Of a stretch of 11,764 bases of DNA, positions 6,509 through 11,764 are shown piece after piece (positions within the stretch are counted from its first letter, which is position 1; each line of letters begins with the position of its first letter). The position numbers were made by a program, and so were the translations under genes. Under the pieces are notes generated by a model that did not search any database, was not told the DNA's origin, and was given only the letters and a program-made list of their open reading frames with translations. Source of the DNA: JBBQTU01 sp038213005 (GTDB taxonomy: Bacteria > Planctomycetota > Phycisphaerae > Tepidisphaerales > Tepidisphaeraceae); contig JBBQTU010000139.1 of assembly GCA_038213005.1 (NCBI GenBank), positions 1 through 11,764 on the forward strand, read 5' to 3'.

Positions 6509-6533
6509 GGTCACCGGCAAAATGCCGGAGACC
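6509..6533 (+). promoter_or_regulatory. Intercistronic hairpin
   Basis: GGTC (6509-6512) and CCGGCA (6514-6519) pair with TGCCGG (6523-6528) and GACC (6530-6533), giving ten base pairs broken by one A-A mismatch around a 3-base AAA loop. No T-run follows, so it is not a simple terminator. It lies in the 172-base gap between the kinase stop and the sugar-transferase start and may set mRNA stability or relative expression. Confidence 0.6.
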
Positions 6534-6644
6534 AGAAAGATGGGATCATGGAAAGCGAAAAGGGTGTATGCGTCGGGCATCGTGAGCGTGGGTACGAGTT
6601 GCCGATTCGACGGACAGTCGTGTGTGAACAACTCGATTCGGGAA

Positions 6645-6652
6645 AGGGGAGG
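6645..6652 (+). promoter_or_regulatory. Strong Shine-Dalgarno that decides the sugar-transferase start
   Basis: AGGGGAGG lies six bases before the ATG at 6659. The upstream in-frame ATG at 6548 has no comparable site, so the shorter protein is preferred. Confidence 0.7.
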
Positions 6653-6658
6653 CTGAAG

Positions 6659-7438
6659 ATGTTGTGCGAAAAGCCAGTCTGCGATCGAGCCATGTCGGGC
6701 TTGGAATCCGCCTGCCAGGCGTGTGAAGGTCCGCGGCATCGTTCGTACGTTGTCGCCAAGGCAGTGGTCGAATGGGTGGCGGCCCTGATGCTGCTGATCG
6801 TTATATCGCCCATCATTGCGGTGCTGGCGACTCTGACCAAGCTAAGCTCGCCTGGCCCGGCGTTTTACTCGCAGGTGCGGCTGGGACGGTATGGCCGACC
6901 CTATCGAATCTGGAAGGTCCGGACCATGCGCGACGGGTGCGAAGCGAAGACCGGCGCCGTGTGGTCCAGCGGGACCAACGACCCACGCGTGACCTCCTTC
7001 GGCCGACTCCTGCGAGACACTCACTTGGATGAACTGCCGCAGTTGTGGAATGTGCTCCAAGGTAACATGGCGCTGATTGGCCCCAGGCCCGAGCGCCCGG
7101 AAATCGCATCGAGAATCGACGCGGCCATTCCACGCTATAATAATCGTCTGATGGTCCGTCCCGGCGTCACCGGTCTGGCGCAGGTGCAGTTGCCCGCAGA
7201 CAGCGATCTGGAAAGTGTCCGCCGCAAGCTGGGCTATGACCTTCACTATGTGCGTGAGGTCAGTCCGCTGCTGGATGCGAGAATCGTCGTCTCGACCTCC
7301 CTGAACCTTCTCAGTGATGTCATGCACGCCGTGGGCAAGGCCTTGGTCAGGACAGAGAAGCAGGTGGTTGAAACCGGAAACTATGGCGGGCTCAGGATCG
7401 TATCGGCGGCGGCCACCTGGCGCGCCGGTGCTGCCTAG
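6659..7438 (+). CDS. Polyprenyl-phosphate sugar-1-phosphate transferase (exopolysaccharide initiation)
   Basis: The 259-residue protein is a bacterial sugar transferase of the WcaJ/PglC class. It moves a sugar-1-phosphate from a nucleotide sugar to undecaprenyl phosphate on the cytoplasmic face, starting each repeat unit. One membrane helix (about 35-60) leads into the catalytic domain: GPAFYSQVRLGRYGRPYRIW (66-85), KVRTMRDG, DPRVTSFGRLLRDTHLDELP (108-127) with the expected catalytic pair D124-E125, then ALIGPRPERPE (138-148) and MVRPGVTGLAQV (165-176). It is close to PglC core size and lacks the large multi-helix N-terminal domain of WbaP/WcaJ. An unusual N-terminus has four cysteines (C3, C8, C19, C22) before the helix. 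If translation began at 6548 it would gain 37 polar residues. The transferred sugar cannot be read from sequence. Confidence 0.93.
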   Translation: MLCEKPVCDRAMSGLESACQACEGPRHRSYVVAKAVVEWVAALMLLIVISPIIAVLATLTKLSSPGPAFYSQVRLGRYGRPYRIWKVRTMRDGCEAKTGAVWSSGTNDPRVTSFGRLLRDTHLDELPQLWNVLQGNMALIGPRPERPEIASRIDAAIPRYNNRLMVRPGVTGLAQVQLPADSDLESVRRKLGYDLHYVREVSPLLDARIVVSTSLNLLSDVMHAVGKALVRTEKQVVETGNYGGLRIVSAAATWRAGAA

Positions 7439-7465
7439 TCGCGGATGCTGGCCGAGAAGGACGGA

Positions 7466-8860
7466 ATGTTCGTGCCAACCACAGCAGCCAAGCGAGCACA
7501 GGCATTACCGGAAGCCCATCGGAGTGTTGCCGTTGGCGGCGGCGCTCGGATGGGCTTCTTTCTGTTTCTAATGGTGAACGCTCTGCTGTTCATCAGGCCG
7601 GCTGATCTGTTTCCCGGGCTCAAGGCGCTGCATCTTTATGAACTATCCATGCTGGGCTGCCTGGCGATCAGCCTTCCCTGGCTTTTGCCGCAGTTTCGCC
7701 TCGCATCGCTCCGGGCCAGACCCATCACCGCCTGCATCCTGTGCCTGCTGCTATTCGTTGCGATCACGCCTCTTTACCGCGGATATACCGGCCTTTTTAC
7801 TGAGTATGCACCCGAGTTCGCCAAGATGGTGCTCTACTATCTGGTGCTCACGGCGATCATCCGTGATGTGAAGCACTTGCGCACCTTTGTGCTGTTCCTG
7901 GGCGGGTGCATTGCGATCGTGGGGCTGATACCGGTGCTGGCGCACCATGGCTACCTGCACCTGGAATCGGTCCAGGCGATCTCGGACGTCAGGACCGACG
8001 CTCAGACCGGCAAGATGGTTCACTTCGATCGCACGCAGGGCGTGGGGATCTTCGCCGATCCCAACGACCTGGCGCAGATACTGGGCGTGGGGATCATCCT
8101 GTGCCTGTACGCGACTCAGGTTACGCGATCGTGGGTGGTTCGATGCCTATGGGCCGTGCCGTGCGTGGTGATGCTCTACGGCATCTACCTGTCGCAGTCG
8201 CGCGGCGGGCTGATGGCGTTTGGCGTGGGGATGATGGTGCTGTTCGTCACGCGATACGGCTTGAAAAAGTCGCTGATCCTGATCGCGCTGGCGTTGCCGG
8301 TGATCACCGTCTTCAGTGGCCGACAGACATCGCTATCGACCGAAGAGGGCAGTGCCCAGAGCCGCGTGCAGCTCTGGGCCGACTCGCTTGAGGCGGTGAA
8401 GACGTGGCCGATCATGGGGGTCGGCGCCGGGGCAATGGGCGATTTTTATATGTCGCAGGTGGCGCACAATACGTATCTCCACATGCTGGGCGAGCTGGGT
8501 CTGATCGGGGGCACTGCGTTCATGGGCGCGTACTGGGTGGCGACCTGGGGCCTTGCGCGGCTCAAGCCGTCCAAGGGGCTGGTGACTGATCCTGACCTGC
8601 GGACGATGCGGCCGTTCCTGGGCGCTGCGATCGCCACCTATGCGATGGGAATGATGTCGCTGTCACGCGGGTACGCGCTGCCGACCTACACTCTGTTGGG
8701 CCTGACCACGGTGTTCATCGGTCTGGTCAAGACCCGGCCTCAGATCCCGGCCATGCGGCTGGATCGAGCCTTTATCAAGCAGATCGTGATTGTCACGCTG
8801 GCGTTTCTGGTCGTGATGCACTTGTTTGTCGCGGCCAATGTTCGATGGAGCGGGAGCTAA
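7466..8860 (+). CDS. O-antigen ligase/polymerase family membrane protein (Wzy/WaaL-like)
   Basis: This 464-residue multi-pass protein, with about ten to twelve hydrophobic helices, carries the Wzy_C/O-antigen ligase signature. The key part is a large periplasmic loop with LSQSRGG near residues 242-248, then R300 and W304 in AQSRVQLWADSL. WPIMGVGAG follows near 314-322, and H334-N335 with E343 fall in AHNTYLHMLGELGLIGG. These arginines and histidine are the residues thought to act on the lipid-linked glycan. Its place between an initiating transferase and a flippase argues for repeat-unit polymerase (Wzy) rather than lipid A ligase. GIFADPNDLAQIL ahead of the loop is also common in this family. 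The ATG at 7466 follows AAGGA by four bases; ATG 7445, seven codons earlier, lacks a site. It begins 27 bases after the preceding gene. Confidence 0.9.
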   Translation: MFVPTTAAKRAQALPEAHRSVAVGGGARMGFFLFLMVNALLFIRPADLFPGLKALHLYELSMLGCLAISLPWLLPQFRLASLRARPITACILCLLLFVAITPLYRGYTGLFTEYAPEFAKMVLYYLVLTAIIRDVKHLRTFVLFLGGCIAIVGLIPVLAHHGYLHLESVQAISDVRTDAQTGKMVHFDRTQGVGIFADPNDLAQILGVGIILCLYATQVTRSWVVRCLWAVPCVVMLYGIYLSQSRGGLMAFGVGMMVLFVTRYGLKKSLILIALALPVITVFSGRQTSLSTEEGSAQSRVQLWADSLEAVKTWPIMGVGAGAMGDFYMSQVAHNTYLHMLGELGLIGGTAFMGAYWVATWGLARLKPSKGLVTDPDLRTMRPFLGAAIATYAMGMMSLSRGYALPTYTLLGLTTVFIGLVKTRPQIPAMRLDRAFIKQIVIVTLAFLVVMHLFVAANVRWSGS

Positions 8861-8864
8861 AGCT

Positions 8865-10400
8865 ATGCAGGGACGAGTCGCGGGCAATGTAATCTGGAAC
8901 TGGTCCGGCATGGGCATCAACATGCTGGCTGGCTTCATTGTCACGCCGTATCTGGTCTCGCGGCTTGGGGACAGCGGCTACGGGCTTTGGATCGTGATCG
9001 CATCGATGACTGGATATTTCAGCTTGCTGGACTTGGGCGTGCGGTCGTCGGTGGGACGCTACGTTGCGTATCATCGCGCCCGCGGCGAGCAGGATGGCGT
9101 CAACGCGATGCTGAGCACGTCGATCGCGATTCTGCTGGGCGTTGGGTTGCTGGTGGTCTTGGCGACGGTGGCGGCCCTGCCGCTGTTTCCTCATCTGTTT
9201 AAGATACCGGCCGAGCAGTTGACGGCGGCGAACTGGGCGATCGTCATTGTCGGGCTGAATCTGGCGATCACCTTTCCTTTGTCGGTCTTTGACGGGACGC
9301 TTTGGGGGTTTGAGCGATTTGACCTCATGAACGCGATCGAGATCCCCACGGCGATCGTCCGGGCCGGGCTGACGTTCCTGCTGATACATGGTGCGAGCGA
9401 CATCTCGACGCTCGCGTGGCTGACGCTGGGCACGACGGTCGCCAACGAGACGGCCAAGATGATCGCGTCTTTCCGCGTGAACCCCGGGCTGCGAGTGGCG
9501 CGGCGGTTCGTTCAGAAGGCCGCGGCGGTCAAGCTGTACGGGTACGGCATCTGGCAGTTCATGCTGTCGATCTCGCGGCAGATCAATGGCGCGATCGGCC
9601 CGCAGGTTATCGGGGCGCTGCTGGGGCTCGCGGCGGTGACGCCGTTCAGCATCGCATCGCGACTGATCTCGTATGCCAGCTCGTTCATGGTCGCGGCGAC
9701 CGGCGTGTTCACCCCAGTGGCCACCGCGATCTGTGCCCGGCAGGATGATGCCCGGCAACGGCAGCTCTTCCTGATCGGCGGGCAGTGGTGCGCGGTCATG
9801 GCGACCTACTTCGCGCTACTGATGATCCTGCTGGGGGCTTCATTTCTGAGGCTCTGGATGGGCGATCGTGTGGCGGCCGGGACGACGCTGCTGCTGACGA
9901 TCCTGGCGATCGGCGAATGGCTTCCCATGTCGCAATGGCTCACGGGCAGCATCATCCTGGCGATGGCGAAGCATAAACTCTCGGCGATCGCGAATCTGCT
10001 TGAAGGCGTGGTCGCGGTGGCGGGGATGCTGCTGGTGATGAAGCATTTCGGGCTGGTGGGGGTCTGCATCGCGTTTGCGGCCGCGGCCCTGCTCTGCCGG
10101 GGCATCTTCCAACTGGTCTACGGCTGCTCGCTGGTGGGCGTTCCGGTGCGGCACTATCTTCTGGTGGCGATCCTGAAACCACTGGGAGTTTCCCTGCTGC
10201 CCGCGGCGGTGCTGCTGGCCGCGCTTTGGGCACATTCGCCGGCCACCTGGGCTCAGGTGTTCATCTACGGCCTGGGCTTCACCGCGGTCTTCGGCGCCAC
10301 CTCGCTCTGGATGCTGGGCCTGTGGCAGTATCTCCCGCTGGAGCGATTCCGTCTCGGCCGCACGCGCGCACCTGTCGTGCAGCCCGCCGACGTCGCCTGA
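8865..10400 (+). CDS. Polysaccharide flippase, PST/Wzx family
   Basis: The 511-residue protein has about twelve to fourteen hydrophobic helices and the N-terminal pattern of PST-family flippases. NVIWNWSGMGINMLAGFIVT (8-27) runs into PYLVSRLGDSGYGLW and LLDLGVRSSVGRYVAYHRAR, the conserved amphipathic loop between helices 2 and 3. FDGTLWGFERFD and a charged loop before YGYGIWQFM mark the mid-domain boundary. Such proteins move undecaprenyl-linked oligosaccharide units across the inner membrane for the polymerase. The ATG at 8865 lies four bases after the preceding stop and eight bases after GGGAG (8852-8856); an in-frame TTG at 8826 would overlap the polymerase gene and is less likely. It is the last gene of the tight operon, and no convincing terminator follows. 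Confidence 0.93.
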   Translation: MQGRVAGNVIWNWSGMGINMLAGFIVTPYLVSRLGDSGYGLWIVIASMTGYFSLLDLGVRSSVGRYVAYHRARGEQDGVNAMLSTSIAILLGVGLLVVLATVAALPLFPHLFKIPAEQLTAANWAIVIVGLNLAITFPLSVFDGTLWGFERFDLMNAIEIPTAIVRAGLTFLLIHGASDISTLAWLTLGTTVANETAKMIASFRVNPGLRVARRFVQKAAAVKLYGYGIWQFMLSISRQINGAIGPQVIGALLGLAAVTPFSIASRLISYASSFMVAATGVFTPVATAICARQDDARQRQLFLIGGQWCAVMATYFALLMILLGASFLRLWMGDRVAAGTTLLLTILAIGEWLPMSQWLTGSIILAMAKHKLSAIANLLEGVVAVAGMLLVMKHFGLVGVCIAFAAAALLCRGIFQLVYGCSLVGVPVRHYLLVAILKPLGVSLLPAAVLLAALWAHSPATWAQVFIYGLGFTAVFGATSLWMLGLWQYLPLERFRLGRTRAPVVQPADVA

Positions 10401-10462
10401 GGGCGGCTCATGCGAACGCGCATCAATAACTGGCAGAAATCGCGCGATGATCTTTCCTTACT

Positions 10463-10480
10463 CCTCCCCTTTGGGGGAGG
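10463..10480. repeat. GC-rich palindromic repeat (CCTCCCC/GGGGAGG)
   Basis: CCTCCCC (10463-10469) pairs with GGGGAGG (10474-10480) around TTTG, followed by TTGGGAGGGGG. From memory, this 'CCTCCCC-TTT-GGGGGAGG-TTGGG' phrase recurs between genes in many bacterial genomes. It lies 63 bases after the flippase stop; without a T-tract it is not a typical terminator. Confidence 0.55.
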
Positions 10481-10565
10481 TTGGGAGGGGGTTGGCCTCT
10501 CTGAGCCGCACGGTTGTTGATGTACCGGTCCTGACACTACATCGCCAGTCCACTGCGCGTCCTCA

Positions 10566-10725
10566 AAGTGGGGCCGCCGCCTCGGCAGCCCATTTGGTTA
10601 CCGACGGATCACGCTTAAGGATGCCGGCCCGGCAACGAAACACCGTAGCTCAAATCTGAGTGATCGGAGTGCCGAGTGTCGCGGCAAGGGCACGAAATGG
10701 GCGGCCGAGGCGGCCCGCCCCACTT
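10566..10725. repeat. About 160-bp element bounded by imperfect inverted repeats
   Basis: The left arm (10566-10595) begins AAGTGGGGCCGCCGCCTCGG and the right arm (10695-10725) begins AAATGGGCGGCCGAGGCGGC. The right arm is close to the reverse complement of the left, with one substitution in GGGCNGCC and a small difference in the GC run before CCCCACTT. The 99 bases between them show no coding potential. The shape fits a small non-autonomous (MITE-like) element or a large foldback. I see no clear target-site duplication. Confidence 0.6.
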
Positions 10726-10953
10726 CAGCGCATCGCTATGACGTTATGCTGTAGTGCCAATGGGAGGGCGGGAAACCGGAAAAGGGTTGAGTTTCTGTTT
10801 CAACGTGTCCATGCTGGGAAGTGTATCGGGCCGCGGCGAATGCCGACGGTTTCCCGGCGGTTAACAGTGCTCGGGGTTTTCGAGGTGCCGCTGGAGCCAG
10901 CATTCCAGATCGTCGGTGTTCAGCAGGACATCCCCACCTCATCAGTAGGCAGG

Positions 10954-11005
10954 CCGCCTGCGCAGCATCTCGCCGTGGTGGATCGGCCTGCTCCTCCACG
11001 CCATC
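10954..11005. repeat. 52-bp direct repeat, copy 1
   Basis: This segment starts CCGCCTGCGCAGCATCTCGC and ends CTCCTCCACGCCATC. It matches 11064-11115 at 49 of 52 positions, 110 bases apart. The spacer contains a CCCACT...AGTGGG hairpin. No frame is conserved in a way that suggests protein coding. Confidence 0.85.
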
Positions 11006-11063
11006 GACAACCAACCTGGTGGTTTCGCCGATAACCCACTGGCCCGCCCAAAAGTGGGCCGAC

Positions 11064-11115
11064 CCGCCTGCGCAGCATCTCGCCTTGGTGAACCGGCCTG
11101 CTCCTCCACGCCATC
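11064..11115. repeat. 52-bp direct repeat, copy 2
   Basis: Second copy of the segment at 10954-11005, in the same orientation, with three substitutions grouped in the middle. It ends about 30 bases before the stop codon of the transposase remnant. Confidence 0.85.
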
Positions 11116-11145
11116 CCGCCCGCTCCCTGGCGGTTCTCGCCTCAT

Positions 11146-11295
11146 TCACCTCCGCCAGCCAGAAGCCTCAAGCAGCAGGCGGTCCAGCGCCTCGAAATCC
11201 TTGGCATGGCCGAACAGCTTGATCCTTCCCGCAGAACGATTCAGCACCTGATACACCCATCCTCCCGGCGCTACACGAGGTCGTCTTGGCTTGGC
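11146..11295 (-). pseudogene. N-terminal remnant of a REP-associated tyrosine transposase (RAYT)
   Basis: Read on the minus strand, the frame from 11295 gives 49 residues beginning AKPRRPRVAPGG. VYQVLNRSAGRIKLF and DFEALDRLLLEA follow, and then a stop after GWRR. The order 'P-R-x-x-x-x-G-x-x-Y-x-V-x-N-R-x-x-x-R-x-x-L-F' is the N-terminal hallmark of RAYT (Y1 transposase family) proteins. The catalytic HWH motif and the active-site tyrosine, normally further on, are absent. There is no start codon: upstream in frame the sequence reads SGTLF and then TGA (11311-11313). Full proteins are several times longer, so this is a 5' gene fragment cut off after about 50 codons. It directly adjoins a tandem repeat array that shares its 5' end. 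Confidence 0.72.
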
Positions 11296-11505
11296 GAAGA
11301 GCGTGCCAGATCACGGCGGCAATATCAACTAGCTACGTCCCGGTTCATTCGTTCAACTAGCTACGTCCCGGTTCATTCGTCCGGCGGCAATATCAACTAG
11401 CTACGTCCCGGTTCATTCGTCGTCTTGGCTTGGCGAAAAGCGTGCCAGATCACGGCGGCAATATCAACTAGCTACGTCCCGGTTCATTCGTCCCGGTTCA
11501 TTCGT
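11282..11505. repeat. Nested tandem repeat array (28-bp core, 71-bp long unit)
   Basis: A 28-bp core beginning TCAACTAGCTACGTCCCGG and ending TTCATTCGT occurs four times: 11325-11352, 11353-11380, 11393-11420 and 11464-11491. A 14-base partial copy follows at 11492-11505. Two 71-bp units (11282-11352 and 11421-11491) carry the core plus 43 bases of leading sequence and differ by one base (GAAGAGC versus GAAAAGC). A 40-bp intermediate (11381-11420) keeps only 12 leading bases. The units abut with no unique spacers. The long unit includes the first codons of the transposase remnant. Confidence 0.92.
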
Positions 11506-11578
11506 CTTCGTCCCGGCGACGTGTCCCAGGTCGCCCGCTCTGCGTTTGCCGCTTCGAGTTTCCTCACTTTCCGCTTTG

Positions 11579-11609
11579 TTTCGTATTTCGTGCTTCGTAT
11601 TTCGCGCTT
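11579..11609 (-). repeat. 31-bp interspersed repeat, copy 2
   Basis: On the minus strand this repeats the sequence at 2311-2341 with two substitutions, both to A. It lies about 70 bases before the start of the epimerase gene. Confidence 0.8.
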
Positions 11610-11644
11610 GCCCGGATTGCCCGCAACGCCCCTTGCCGTGCCAC

Positions 11645-11672
11645 TTGCGGCCGCCGTCGCCCGCCGTATCCT
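11645..11672 (+). promoter_or_regulatory. Candidate promoter for a leaderless mRNA
   Basis: TTGCGG (11645-11650) and TATCCT (11667-11672) are spaced by 16 bases. The -10 box ends only seven bases before the ATG at 11680, so the transcript would start at or beside the start codon. No Shine-Dalgarno is visible upstream of that ATG. Confidence 0.4.
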
Positions 11673-11679
11673 TCCGTCT

Positions 11680-11764
11680 ATGCCTAAGCAATGTCTGATC
11701 ACTGGTGGTGCAGGGTTCGTCGGGTCTCACCTGGCCGAGCGTCTGCTGGCCGATGGACACCACG
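11680..11764 (+). CDS. NAD-dependent sugar epimerase/dehydratase, N-terminal part (runs off the window)
   Basis: The first 28 codons read MPKQCLITGGAGFVGSHLAE and then RLLADGHH before the window ends. ITGGAGFVGSHLAERLL is the Rossmann GxxGxxG NAD(P)-binding start of extended short-chain dehydrogenases. Members include UDP-glucose 4-epimerase, dTDP-glucose 4,6-dehydratase and UDP-glucuronate decarboxylase, which cannot be told apart from this part. These act on nucleotide sugars in the cytoplasm and are frequent in polysaccharide loci, which fits the module upstream. The start has no ribosome-binding site but sits seven bases after a TATCCT box, suggesting leaderless translation. It is separated from the exopolysaccharide operon by 1.28 kb of repeats, so it probably has its own promoter. 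Confidence 0.85.
   Translation, partial: MPKQCLITGGAGFVGSHLAERLLADGHH

Larger units (their letters stand above)
10401..11679. other. Repeat-rich non-coding region
   Basis: I find no credible intact gene in these 1.28 kb. Open frames here overlap on both strands and have low-complexity Arg/Pro/Ser composition. Right after the flippase, ATGCG (10410-10414) and CGCAT (10419-10423) form a small hairpin without a T-run. The remainder holds repeat families listed separately, one transposase remnant, and the promoter of the gene at 11680. It separates the exopolysaccharide operon from the epimerase gene. Confidence 0.75.

Noticed and set aside
6487..6560. Cyclic-di-GMP (GEMM) or other known riboswitch before the sugar transferase
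   Set aside because: The hairpin with an AAA loop lacks the conserved GEMM loop sequences, and no second conserved stem is found.
8826..8864. TTG start for the flippase at 8826
   Set aside because: It would overlap the upstream gene and add 13 non-family residues. The ATG at 8865 has GGGAG at good spacing and fits the family N-terminus.
8793..9758. Long minus-strand open frame (321 codons) opposite the flippase gene
   Set aside because: Its product is an Arg/Gln/Asp-rich antisense translation with no hydrophobic core. The plus-strand flippase has clear family motifs and membrane helices.
10660..11149. Overlapping open frames on both strands (124-137 codons)
   Set aside because: They cross the inverted-repeat and direct-repeat elements, have low-complexity Arg/Pro/Ser composition and show no ribosome sites or family motifs.
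11282..11505. CRISPR array
   Set aside because: The repeat units abut or are nested with shared sequence. There are no unique spacers of even length and no cas genes nearby.

Overview
The window reads as a piece of a high-GC, Gram-negative-type chromosome, most likely from Planctomycetota (possibly Phycisphaerae). This rests on a DUF2617-type protein, an antitoxin tail of a kind I associate with planctomycetes, wide gene spacing, and short interspersed intergenic repeats. No rRNA, tRNA or universal marker gene is present, so the assignment is an inference.

Positions 1-4194 hold unrelated small transcription units. The window opens inside an antitoxin gene whose last 14 bases overlap a PIN-domain toxin (90-545). 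A CPBP/CAAX-type membrane protease follows (799-1539). Next comes a structured leader or small-RNA candidate (about 1598-1700) ahead of a DUF2617 protein (1745-2296). A bidirectional terminator (2385-2412) separates this from two minus-strand genes: a glycine-rich RRM RNA-binding protein (3155-3532) and, beyond that gene's own terminator hairpin, an unrecognised 207-residue protein (2447-3070, probable TTG start). About 0.45 kb with several inverted repeats lies upstream of the next operon.

Positions 4195-10400 form a co-directional Wzx/Wzy-type exopolysaccharide module. It has a Wzz/Wzc-like chain-length regulator fused to a BY-kinase-type ATPase, a polyprenyl-phosphate sugar-1-phosphate transferase (initiating enzyme), an O-antigen ligase/polymerase-type membrane protein and a PST-family flippase. 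Together they would build a lipid-linked repeat unit, flip it, polymerise it and control chain length. No outer-membrane exporter and no further glycosyltransferase is visible here.

Positions 10401-11679 are non-coding and rich in repeats: a GC-rich hairpin repeat, a roughly 160-bp element bounded by imperfect inverted repeats, a duplicated 52-bp segment, a nested tandem array of a 28-bp core, and, on the minus strand, a start-less 5' fragment of a REP-associated tyrosine transposase (RAYT). The array's 71-bp unit includes the 5' end of that fragment. The window ends in the first 28 codons of an NAD-dependent sugar epimerase/dehydratase (11680 onward), possibly translated from a leaderless mRNA and probably supplying nucleotide sugar to the exopolysaccharide pathway.
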